Assembly (NCBI GenBank): GCA_031459855.1
Contig: JAVKHP010000001.1
Coordinates: 1,765,906 to 1,825,841, forward strand
Source: Armatimonadota bacterium
Lineage (GTDB): Bacteria > Sysuimicrobiota > Sysuimicrobiia > Sysuimicrobiales > Humicultoraceae
DNA: 59,936 nt
Direction: 5' to 3'
Shown here in pieces: positions 49,888 to 56,771 of the stretch. The translations under genes and the position numbers were made by a program. The notes below the pieces were generated by a model, which was not told where the DNA came from, made no database searches, and saw nothing but the letters and a program-made list of their open reading frames with translations. Positions within the stretch are counted from its first letter, which is position 1. Each line of letters starts with the position of its first letter.

Positions 49888-50642
49888 GCCGCGACGGCGT
49901 GCTGGGCCGCGTGCGGGCCGCGCTGGCGGCGGCGCGGGCGCAGGACACCGCGCGCGGCGCTGCTGCAGCGCCGATGGAGCTCCCGGCGCTTCCCGCTGCC
50001 CAGGCGCTGGCGGACCCGGTCGGCCTGTTCGTCGAGCGTGGCCGCGCCGTGGCCGCCACGGTGGAGGTCTGCGCGTCGGTGGATGACGCGGCAGCGCAGG
50101 CCGCGGCATGGCTCGCCGGCCGTGGAGCCCAGCGCCTCGCCGCCTGGGACGATCCAGAGATCTGGGCAGTGGTGGCCCAGCTGGCTGCCCGCGGTTTCGA
50201 GGTCGTCGCACCCGGCGCGCCGGTCGAGGTGGTGGCGCAGGCCGATGCCGGGCTCACCGGCGCGGCGTGGGGCATCGCCGAGAGCGCGTCGCTGGTGCTG
50301 CCCGCCGACCGGCGGCGCCCGCGGACATTCTCGCTGCTGCCGCCGCTGCACGTGGCGGTGCTGCGCGCCGACCGCATCGTGCCCGACCTGGCCGCGTGGT
50401 GTGCGCGGCTCGCTGCGGAAGAGCAGCTGGGTGGCGCTGGTCGTCCGGGTGCTGGCCCTCCGGATGCTGGTCCTCCGGGTGCCGGTGCCCTTTCGGGTGC
50501 TGCTGCAGGCGGGGGCGCGAAGCTGCCGTCGGCGCTGGCGCTCGTCACGGGCCCAAGCCGCAGCGCCGACATCGGGCTGGTGCCGGTGCAGGGTGCCCAC
50601 GGGCCGATGGAGGTCGCGGTGTTCGTGGTGCCGGGCCCGTGA
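49884..50642 (+). CDS. lutC: LutC-type LUD domain protein
   Basis: This 252-residue LUD domain protein has DAGLTGAAWGIAESASLVLP (the typical ExGxxx region) and the C-terminal TGPSRSADIGLVPVQGAHGP motif. It completes the LutABC lactate oxidation complex. A Gly/Ala/Pro linker around residues 185-205 is encoded by three 15-bp repeats (50445-50489). GTG 49884 has GGAGGATC upstream. Confidence 0.92.
   Translation: MSRDGVLGRVRAALAAARAQDTARGAAAAPMELPALPAAQALADPVGLFVERGRAVAATVEVCASVDDAAAQAAAWLAGRGAQRLAAWDDPEIWAVVAQLAARGFEVVAPGAPVEVVAQADAGLTGAAWGIAESASLVLPADRRRPRTFSLLPPLHVAVLRADRIVPDLAAWCARLAAEEQLGGAGRPGAGPPDAGPPGAGALSGAAAGGGAKLPSALALVTGPSRSADIGLVPVQGAHGPMEVAVFVVPGP
50445..50489. repeat. 15-bp x 3 coding repeat in lutC
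   Basis: CCGGGTGCTGGCCCT, CCGGATGCTGGTCCT and CCGGGTGCCGGTGCC encode a PGAGP-like linker between conserved parts of the LUD domain. Confidence 0.8.
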
Positions 50643-50670
50643 GGCCATGGTGGGCACGACGATCGCACGG

Positions 50671-50688
50671 CACGATGCTTTCATCGTG
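50671..50688. terminator. Hairpin, 7-bp arms, in the lutC-ridA gap
   Basis: CACGATG and CATCGTG flank CTTT. It lies 29 nt after the lutC stop. No T-run follows, so attenuation or mRNA processing is as likely as termination. Confidence 0.35.
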
Positions 50689-50738
50689 GCAGGACGGCGG
50701 TGGGGATCCAAAAGGGCGACCCGAGGGAGGGAGGCCGC

Positions 50739-51131
50739 ATGCCGGTGGTGTTCGACACCAACGAGACGCTGGGGTACGCGCAGGCCGCCCGCGCGGGCAA
50801 CCTGCTGTTCGTCTCCGGCCAGGTAGCGCTGGACGAGCAGGGCAACCTGGTCGGCCGCGACGACATCTGGGCGCAGACGGGGCAGGTGTTCGCCAACCTC
50901 CGGCGCACGCTGGAGGCCGGAGGCTCCAGCCTGGACCAGGTGGTGAAGCTCACGGTCTTCGTTACGCGCCTGGAGTACCTCTCGATGGTCCGCGAGATCC
51001 GCAAGCGCGTCTTCGGGCCGCTGGGCTTCTACCCGGCCAGCACGGCGGTGGTGGTGAGAAGCCTGGCCCGGCCGGAGTGGCTGGTGGAGATCGAGGCAAT
51101 CGCGGCCGTCCGCGATGCCGGGGAAGGCTAG
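50739..51131 (+). CDS. RidA family deaminase
   Basis: This 130-residue YjgF/RidA protein has GYAQAARAGNLLFVSGQVALD, QTGQVFANLRRTLEAGGSSL and LVEIEAIAAV, with the Arg of FYPASTAVVVRSL near the expected active site. RidA proteins hydrolyse reactive enamine/imine intermediates. The ATG at 50739 follows GGGAGGGAGG. It is probably cotranscribed with lutABC. Confidence 0.9.
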   Translation: MPVVFDTNETLGYAQAARAGNLLFVSGQVALDEQGNLVGRDDIWAQTGQVFANLRRTLEAGGSSLDQVVKLTVFVTRLEYLSMVREIRKRVFGPLGFYPASTAVVVRSLARPEWLVEIEAIAAVRDAGEG

Positions 51132-51201
51132 CGGTCGCGGAACTTCGAGCCGAGAAAACCAGGCTGAGGCCCGAATGGCTTAGGGTGCCACATTGTTTGC
51201 A

Positions 51202-51230
51202 TTGATAACATACGTTAGCTGCGTTATCGT
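51202..51230 (+). promoter_or_regulatory. Sigma-70 promoter with embedded inverted repeat (RHH-DUF5678 gene)
   Basis: TTGATA (51202-51207), 17 nt, TATCGT (51225-51230). GATAAC (51204-51209) and GTTATC (51223-51228) form an inverted repeat across the promoter, a classic place for an autorepressor. The region is AT-rich relative to the window. It is the best -35/-10 pair I see in the window. Confidence 0.6.
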
Positions 51231-51303
51231 AGGAATCGTCGCGGGATGTCTGCGGGACAGTCACGCCGCTACCACGGCGGTGCGGCGGAAGAGGTGAGGG
51301 GCG

Positions 51304-51822
51304 ATGGCACGCGGCACGACGCTCTACCTGCGGGGACTCCCCGAGGTGCTGGTGCGGGAAGCGAAGGCCACGGCGGCGCGACGCGGGGTGACGCTGACGG
51401 CCCTGGTGGCCGAGGCGCTCCAGCAGGTGGTGGGCGTGACGGTCCCGCTACCCGGCCCGCGAAGGGCCGGCCGGGCGCGACCGCGGGCCACCGGGCGTCC
51501 CGGACCGACGCCCCGCAGTGCCGAGGTCAGGGAGGCCACGGCGGCCGGCACGGCGGCTACGGCGAGCGCGGCTCCCGACGCCGCAAAGCACCTGGCCGAG
51601 AGCATGCGCTGGTTCGAGGTGAACCGCGCGCGCCTGGTCCGGCGCTACCGCAACCAGTACGTGGCCATCGACCGCGGTCGGGTGATCGACCACGACCGTG
51701 ACTTCGACGCGCTGGCGCGCCGGGTGTTCGCGCGGCTGGGATCACGGCCGGTCTTCATGCCGAAGGTAACGGCCGAGGAGCGGGTAGTGTCCCTCCCTTC
51801 GCCCTGGCTGGTCCCAGGGTAG
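51304..51822 (+). CDS. RHH DNA-binding protein fused to a DUF5678-type domain
   Basis: This 172-residue protein has residues 1-43 as a ribbon-helix-helix like those of antitoxins (TTLYLRGLPEVLVREAKATA, RRGVTLTALVAEALQQVV). Residues 44-100 are a low-complexity Arg/Ala/Pro linker. Residues 100-172 match DUF5678 (WFEVNRARLVRRYRNQYVAI, DHDRDFDALARRVFARLG, MPKVTAEERVVSLPSPW). It starts at ATG 51304 after GAGGTGAGGGGCG. A palindrome-bearing promoter lies 75 nt upstream and a retropepsin-like gene follows, so a two-gene, autoregulated module is likely. Function unknown. Confidence 0.75.
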   Translation: MARGTTLYLRGLPEVLVREAKATAARRGVTLTALVAEALQQVVGVTVPLPGPRRAGRARPRATGRPGPTPRSAEVREATAAGTAATASAAPDAAKHLAESMRWFEVNRARLVRRYRNQYVAIDRGRVIDHDRDFDALARRVFARLGSRPVFMPKVTAEERVVSLPSPWLVPG

Positions 51823-51825
51823 CCG

Positions 51826-51896
51826 GTGCAGCGCCCTGGACGATGAACCGCCCGTCTGCGCCCTCGACGACCGCGCCCGGGCAGGTCCAGCCATAG
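51826..51896 (+). other. Two-step relay (6 + 17 codons), DUF5678 gene to retropepsin
   Basis: GTG 51826, 3 nt after the stop, runs 6 codons; its TGA overlaps ATG 51843. That frame runs 17 codons to TAG 51894-51896, 2 nt before GTG 51899. The words GGTCC..TAGCCG recur 74 bp apart. Confidence 0.38.
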
Positions 51897-51898
51897 CC

Positions 51899-52324
51899 GT
51901 GGTGGCGTCCTCCCGGCGATCCCGACGGCGCAGTCCCACGGTGCATGCCTTCCCCTACGATGCGCGACGCGACCCACCGGCCCCCGTGCTCCCGGTGCGC
52001 CTCGGACCGCCCCGCGCCGAGCCGGCGACCGCCGTGGCGGCGCTCGTGGACAGCGGCGCCGACGTCACCGTCCTCCCGGACGGCCTGCCCCAGGCGCTCC
52101 GCCTGCCTCAGGTGGGCGAGGTGACGGTACGTGGCGTGGCGGGGACGGCTCGTGTGCCGGTCTTCGCTGCGGAAGTGGAAGTGGCCGGTGGGCGACGGAT
52201 CGCTGAGGTGGTGGGAGTGGGCGGAGAGGTGCTCCTGGGGCGCGATCTGCTCAACCAGTGGGTCGTGACGCTCGACGGCCCCCGACGCTCGCTGCAGGTG
52301 GCGGTCGGGCTCGTGCGGGATTAG
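51899..52324 (+). CDS. Retropepsin-like aspartic protease (clan AA)
   Basis: This 141-residue protein has the catalytic motif ALVDSGADVTVLP (Asp51), which is the DTGA/DSGA loop of single-domain retropepsins that act as homodimers, and the later hydrophobic-hydrophobic-Gly GGEVLLGRDLLNQW. The N-terminus is basic (SSRRSRRRSPT) with no signal peptide, so it is cytoplasmic. It follows the RHH-DUF5678 gene. One reading is that it cleaves the DUF5678 partner or another regulator (inference). Confidence 0.8.
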   Translation: MVASSRRSRRRSPTVHAFPYDARRDPPAPVLPVRLGPPRAEPATAVAALVDSGADVTVLPDGLPQALRLPQVGEVTVRGVAGTARVPVFAAEVEVAGGRRIAEVVGVGGEVLLGRDLLNQWVVTLDGPRRSLQVAVGLVRD

Positions 52325-52450
52325 GTCTGGGCTCGAGTGGCCCGGGCAGGTAAACCATATCCATCCGAAGCCCGCCCCCACGCACCACGTCGGTTGCCCC
52401 TTGATACGGCTCGATTCGCCCGCTAGCACGAGATCTTTTTCGGCGTATGA

Positions 52451-52528
52451 GGCACGATCGCGATTCACCCCGTCACGCCCGAGCGCTGGCCTGACCTGGA
52501 GCGGTTCTTCGGCCTCGGCGACGACTGA
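52451..52528 (+). pseudogene. Short remnant resembling a GNAT acetyltransferase N-terminus
   Basis: After an in-frame stop, 25 codons read IHPVTPERWPDLERFFG, the characteristic beginning of a GNAT subfamily, then end at a TGA. No acetyl-CoA motif follows. It is probably a truncated relic in the convergent gap between the retropepsin and ABC-2 genes. Confidence 0.4.
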
Positions 52529-52546
52529 CACCTCGGACGCGGTGGT

Positions 52547-53671
52547 CTACTCCCACCGGAACCGCGACCTCGCCAGGAGGAAGGCCGCCACACCCCACCC
52601 CGTCAGGTAGAGCAGCCCCGGAAGGTAGGGGCCGAGCGCGTCGCCGCGGGCGGCCACGCCGCGCATCGCCTCGACGAGCGGCGCAAGCGGCAGCGCGCTG
52701 ATGAGCGGCTGCACCGCCGCCGGCATGAACTCCCGCGGCCAGAAGACCCCCGCGAGGAACATCATGGGAAAGCCGAGCAGGCTGCCCAGCAGGTTGGCGG
52801 CTTCGGGCGTGCGCGAGACCGTGGAGACCGCAAGCCCCATTCCCACGAAGACCAGCGTTCCCCACACCGCCAGGCCCGCGAGCGCGAACAGGCTGCCGGC
52901 GATCACGACCCGGAAGAGCCCCACCGCCACCAGCGCGATCACCGCCAGCTGCACTAGGTTGGTGGCGGCGTAGCGGGCCACCAGGCCGCCGAGGAAGAGG
53001 CCAGGGTGCACCGGCGTCGCCAGCACCCGCTTGAGCACGAGACGCTGCCGGTACTCGGTCACCACCCAGCTCGTCCCCTGCAGGCCGGAATTCATGACGG
53101 TCATGGCGAGGATGCCCGGGAGAAGGAAGTCGATGAAGCGCATGCGCCGCGCGCCGGCCACCGGCGCGGTCTCCAGGCGCAGGATCGGCGCCGCCCCAAA
53201 AAGGCGCAGGTTGGCCTCGGCCACGAAGCGTTCCAGGATAAGGAGCGCCGTGCGCGCGTCCTGCAGGCGGGCCTGGTCGACGTAGACGCGGATGGTGCCG
53301 GTCCGGTGGGCCTGGGCGGGTGCCAGGGGCGAGGCCCTCGGGGAGGCCGTTGCCGACCCGGACGCCGCATCCGGCGGGACGATGACGAGGACTCGCCGCC
53401 CGCGCCGGAGCGCCTGGAGCGCCGAGGCCTCGTCGGGTTCGTCCACCACCCGCAGCACTGGCACCTCGGCCAGTCCCTGGCGCAGCCCCTCGGCCACAGG
53501 GCCCGGGCCGCGCACGAGGCCGACCGTGAACGTGACGCTCTCCCCGCGGCCGAACGCGACCCCGATGAGGCTCATTAACATGAGGGGAAACAGCAGCCCC
53601 CAGAAGACGCTGGTGCGGTCGCGGAAGTAGTGCTTGAAGAAGAAGAGGACGGTCAGGCCGAAGGCACGCAT
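52547..53671 (-). CDS. ABC-2 type transporter permease
   Basis: This 374-residue membrane subunit has TM1 at the N-terminus (FWGLLFPLMLMSLIGVAFG), a ~150-residue extracytoplasmic domain (ALRRGRRVLVIVPPDAASG) and five C-terminal helices (ATNLVQLAVIALVAVGLFRV, FPMMFLAGVFWPREFMPAA). It is typical of two-component exporters of the daunorubicin-resistance type. Its start overlaps the end of a 10-codon frame coupled to the ATPase gene. Confidence 0.9.
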   Translation of the reverse strand: MRAFGLTVLFFFKHYFRDRTSVFWGLLFPLMLMSLIGVAFGRGESVTFTVGLVRGPGPVAEGLRQGLAEVPVLRVVDEPDEASALQALRRGRRVLVIVPPDAASGSATASPRASPLAPAQAHRTGTIRVYVDQARLQDARTALLILERFVAEANLRLFGAAPILRLETAPVAGARRMRFIDFLLPGILAMTVMNSGLQGTSWVVTEYRQRLVLKRVLATPVHPGLFLGGLVARYAATNLVQLAVIALVAVGLFRVVIAGSLFALAGLAVWGTLVFVGMGLAVSTVSRTPEAANLLGSLLGFPMMFLAGVFWPREFMPAAVQPLISALPLAPLVEAMRGVAARGDALGPYLPGLLYLTGWGVAAFLLARSRFRWE

Positions 53672-53685
53672 CGCTGTCCCCTCAT
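53653..53685 (-). other. Relay mini-ORF, 10 codons (exporter ATPase to permease)
   Basis: ATG 53685 overlaps the ATPase stop (ATGA). The frame ends at TGA 53655-53653, 16 nt past the permease ATG. Confidence 0.35.
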
Positions 53686-54608
53686 TCGCGCAGGCTCCGG
53701 CCCGTCAGGTGCAGGAAGACGTCCTCCAGCGTGGCCTCCTCCACGCGCAGTTGGGTGAAACGCAGCGTCCCCGTGCGGAGGAGCGCCAGCACCGCCTGCA
53801 CGGTCTCGACGGGATCGGTGGTGGCCAGGCGCACCTCGCCGTCGGCGCGCTCCACCTGCCGCACGGCCGGGAGGGCGCCGAGCGCGGCCTCTTCGGTCGT
53901 CTCCTCGTCCGCGCCCGCCAGCGCCACCGTGGCCGCGGGCGCGTGCGCCCTGATGAGCGCCCGCGGCGTGTCCAGGGCGACGATGCGGCCGTGGTCCATG
54001 ATGGCCACGCGGTCGCACAGTCGCTGCGCCTCCTCCATGTAGTGCGTGGTGAGGATGACGGTGCGCCCCTCGCGGCGCAGGCCCTCGATGACGTCCCACA
54101 AAGTGCGGCGGGCCTGGGGGTCGAGGCCCGTGGTGGGCTCGTCCAGGAAGAGCACCGGCGGGTCGTGCACCAGCGCCACCGCGATGGCCAGCCGCTGGCG
54201 CTGGCCGCCGGAGAGCGTGCACACCCAGGCGCGGCGCTTCTCGGCCAGCTGCAGCCGCTCCAACAGCGGCTCGGGCGGGGCCGCGCGCCCGTGGAAGGCG
54301 GCGAAGAGGCGCAGCGTCTCCTCGACCGTCAGGCGGTCGAAGAAGCCCGCCTCCTGGAGTTGCACGCCGATCCGCGCCCGCACCCCGCGCGGATCGTGGC
54401 GCACGTCGACCCCGGCCACCAGGGCGCTGCCGCCGTCTGGGGCCCGGAGGCCCTCCAGCATCTCCAGGGTGGTGGTCTTGCCCGCACCGTTGGGGCCGAG
54501 GATGCCGAAGATCTCGCCGCGGCGCACGTCGAAGCTCACGCCGTCGACAGCGGTGAGCCTGCCGTAGCGCTTGCGCAGATCGCGGACCTGGACGATCAGG
54601 TCGGTCAT
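53682..54608 (-). CDS. ABC transporter ATPase (DrrA-like exporter)
   Basis: This 308-residue subunit carries Walker A GPNGAGKTT, Q-loop GVQLQEAGFFD, signature LSGGQRQRLAIA, Walker B PVLFLDEPTTGLDPQ and H-loop TTHYMEEA, plus a ~90-residue C-terminal regulatory domain, as in DrrA/CcmA-type drug or lipid exporters. The start ATG 54608 lies opposite the VapBC genes across a 205-nt divergent region. Confidence 0.93.
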   Translation of the reverse strand: MTDLIVQVRDLRKRYGRLTAVDGVSFDVRRGEIFGILGPNGAGKTTTLEMLEGLRAPDGGSALVAGVDVRHDPRGVRARIGVQLQEAGFFDRLTVEETLRLFAAFHGRAAPPEPLLERLQLAEKRRAWVCTLSGGQRQRLAIAVALVHDPPVLFLDEPTTGLDPQARRTLWDVIEGLRREGRTVILTTHYMEEAQRLCDRVAIMDHGRIVALDTPRALIRAHAPAATVALAGADEETTEEAALGALPAVRQVERADGEVRLATTDPVETVQAVLALLRTGTLRFTQLRVEEATLEDVFLHLTGRSLRE

Positions 54609-54692
54609 GGCACTGGGGTCATGATAGTGCCCGGGCAGCCTGCGTCAATGCGGCAGGCCACGCCGATCCCTTCCACACTGACCAACGCCATG

Positions 54693-54746
54693 TTGCCGGC
54701 AGGGTTTACTCCATAGTAGATTAAGTGTGGTTCCGAATTGGAACCA
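54693..54746 (+). promoter_or_regulatory. Promoter and operator of the VapBC pair
   Basis: TTGCCG (54693-54698), 18 nt, TAGATT (54717-54722). Just downstream lies a palindrome, TGGTTCC-GAATT-GGAACCA (54728-54746, 7-bp arms). A second dyad CCTGA/TCAGG is at 54754-54771. This is the expected layout for autorepression by the antitoxin. The region is much more AT-rich than the rest. Confidence 0.55.
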
Positions 54747-54813
54747 TAACATGCCTGATAGATCTTTCAGGAGCGCAACGGCGACGCGCGACAGGTAGAG
54801 AAGGGGACGAGTG

Positions 54814-55047
54814 ATGCCCAAGAGTCTGTCCATCAAGAACGTGCCAGATGAGATCGTGGCAAAGTTGCGCGCCCGCGCCCGCCGGTCTCATCGATCGCTT
54901 CAGGGCGAGCTGCTGGCGATCCTCGAGGAAGCTGTCCGACTCGAGCGCCTATCAGTCACGGAGTTGCGACGCCGCGTGGAGGCTCTCGGGTTGAGCGCGC
55001 CCGACGAATCCGCCCTGCTGGTGCGCGCCGATCGGGATGCTCATTGA
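54814..55047 (+). CDS. vapB: VapB/FitA-like antitoxin (RHH)
   Basis: This 77-residue protein has an N-terminal ribbon-helix-helix (KSLSIKNVPDEIVAKLRARA, HRSLQGELLAILEEAV) of the FitA type and a C-terminal tail that would occupy the toxin active site. ATG 54814 follows GAAGGGGACGAG. It overlaps the toxin start as TTGA. Codon use is less GC-rich than that of its neighbours, consistent with a mobile module. Confidence 0.88.
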   Translation: MPKSLSIKNVPDEIVAKLRARARRSHRSLQGELLAILEEAVRLERLSVTELRRRVEALGLSAPDESALLVRADRDAH

Positions 55048-55445
55048 AGCGTCCCCCGGCACTCGTCCTGGATACTTCCGCGTTGGCCGCGGTGGCGTTC
55101 GGAGAGCCGGCGGGTGGCCGACTAGCACTTCTTCTTGAGGGGGCACTGCTCCATGCGCCCACGCTGATGCCCTACGAGCTGGCCAGCGTGGCCTGGCGGA
55201 AAGCCGTCAGGAATCCCGCCGGTGCGGAGAGCATCCTGCGGGCACTCGATCTTGCGCTGAGTCTCGACGTGCACTGGGTCGAGATCAATCAGCGTGATGC
55301 AGTGCAGCTTGCTCTGGAGGAGGGCATTACCCCCTACGATGCTGCCTACCTCGTCACCGCCCTTGTCACGTCTGGCGCCCTTGTCACCCTTGACCAGCGG
55401 TTGACCACGGCTGCCAGAGCACGAGGCGTTCCCCTGTACCCCTGA
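55044..55445 (+). CDS. vapC: VapC-like PIN-domain toxin (ribonuclease)
   Basis: This 133-residue PIN domain starts at TTG 55044. The acidic active-site residues are Asp10 (VLDTSAL), Glu45 (PYELASV), Asp99 (TPYDAAYL) and Asp117 (TLDQRL). VapC toxins cleave tRNA or rRNA with Mg2+. All catalytic positions are intact. Confidence 0.9.
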   Translation: MKRPPALVLDTSALAAVAFGEPAGGRLALLLEGALLHAPTLMPYELASVAWRKAVRNPAGAESILRALDLALSLDVHWVEINQRDAVQLALEEGITPYDAAYLVTALVTSGALVTLDQRLTTAARARGVPLYP

Positions 55446-55650
55446 ACCAAGCTGCCGAGGTTGCAGCTGGCGTTTGCTCAGTTCCGCGCGGTGGGCGGCT
55501 CCTCGGGAGGGGGCGGTCCCAGGCAGCGACCGTACAGCCCGGTCTGATCGCCCTGTGCGGAGCGTTCGCCTCGCACGCACATGCGACGCCGGCCCCGCAC
55601 GCCCCGCGGACGGATTCCCCAAGGGCTCGCCATACGCGGGCAGACGCTGG

Positions 55651-56700
55651 CTAGCGCCCGCCCGCCCGCGGGCCCTCGCGCAACCCCTCGGCCACGCCTT
55701 GGTAGTACGCCCGCCAGATCAGGTGGTTGTAGCACTCGCTGCACAGCGGCAGGAGCTGGTGCCGCTCGGCCCACGGCAGCACCGCCCGGACCACCCGCGC
55801 GCCGACGCCGGTCCGGTAGACCAGCCACTTGAGCGGCAGCAGCACGGGATGGATCTCGGCCAGCAGCGCCAGGCTGTGCGGGCGGCCGTGCTTGCGCCAG
55901 AGGTAGACGGCGTTGCGGCCGGCTTCGCGTTGCCGGCGCATCACGGCAGCCAGGTCGAGCACGTGGACGTGCCGCACGACCGCCGCGGGCTCGTAGACGA
56001 TGCGCACACCGGCGCGCTTCAGGCGGTAGGCGAGGTCCAGGTCCTCGAAGCCATACCCGCGGAACGTCTCGTCGAAGCCCCCGACCGCCGCGAACGCCTC
56101 CCGTGCCACCGAGAAGTTGCGCGCGGCGACGTGGGCGTACGAGAGGTCGTCGCGTCGGCGGGGTGCCAGGTCGGGGAGCAGGTAGTAGGCGCGCATGAAG
56201 GTGGACTGCAGCGTGGCAGGGTCCTGCACCGTCCGGCCCTGGACCGCCAGCAGCGCGCCGCCGCGGTAGTGCCGGAGGTGGGCGGCGACGAGCCCCGGCG
56301 CGAGGCGCAGGTCGGGATCGAGGAAGAGGAGGACGCGGCCCCGCGCCACGCGCGCGGCACGGTTCCGGGCGACGGCGAGGCCCTGGTTGCGTTGACGGAG
56401 GACGCGCACCGGGTGCGGGTGCGCCAGCCCGTCCAGCATCTCGGCCGTGCCGTCGGTGGAGCCGTCGTCCACCACCACGATCTCGAACGCGCCCTCCTGC
56501 GCGGCCAGATCGGCGAGCAACGCCGCCAGCTGGTCCCGACAGTTGTACGTCGAGACGACGATGCTCGCGTCGAGCTCCGCTGCAGGCGCGGGCGGGCCGG
56601 CTGCGCGCTCCGTGTAGGCGACCGCGCCGGGGTGCCCGGGCGTATCCGGGGCGCGAGCGCTCACGGCGGGTCGCCGGCGGTGCCCGGGTGTGACGCTCAC
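55651..56700 (-). CDS. Family 2 glycosyltransferase
   Basis: This 349-residue GT-A enzyme has a low-complexity first ~45 residues, then ASIVVSTYNCRDQL, IVVVDDGSTDGTAEM, VARNRAARVARGRVLLFLDPD (metal-binding DxD-like) and the acceptor region GYGFEDLDLAYRLKRAG with the catalytic ED. It probably makes a surface glycan or rhamnan. Start GTG 56700 lies in a repeat: GTGAGCG recurs 36 bp further in (56664), with CCCGGGCACC following both. It is coupled to the SDR gene by a relay. Confidence 0.87.
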   Translation of the reverse strand: MSVTPGHRRRPAVSARAPDTPGHPGAVAYTERAAGPPAPAAELDASIVVSTYNCRDQLAALLADLAAQEGAFEIVVVDDGSTDGTAEMLDGLAHPHPVRVLRQRNQGLAVARNRAARVARGRVLLFLDPDLRLAPGLVAAHLRHYRGGALLAVQGRTVQDPATLQSTFMRAYYLLPDLAPRRRDDLSYAHVAARNFSVAREAFAAVGGFDETFRGYGFEDLDLAYRLKRAGVRIVYEPAAVVRHVHVLDLAAVMRRQREAGRNAVYLWRKHGRPHSLALLAEIHPVLLPLKWLVYRTGVGARVVRAVLPWAERHQLLPLCSECYNHLIWRAYYQGVAEGLREGPRAGGR

Positions 56701-56771
56701 AGCGGGTACCTCGTCGTCGCGGGTGCGCGTCGTGATCGTGATCGCCGGTGCTGGTCGGGTGCGGCCCTCAT
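56697..56771 (-). other. Relay mini-ORF, 24 codons (SDR to glycosyltransferase)
   Basis: ATG 56771 overlaps the SDR stop (ATGA) and the mini-ORF TGA overlaps the glycosyltransferase GTG (GTGA). CCGCTATGAGGGCCGCACCCG and CCGCTGTGAGCGTCACACCCG, 71 bp apart, match at 17 of 21 positions. Confidence 0.45.

Noticed and set aside
50636-50750. Relay frame between lutC and ridA
   Set aside because: A GTG overlaps the lutC stop and GAGGCC words recur 90 bp apart, but the frame has no stop near the ridA start, so it does not fit the relay definition.
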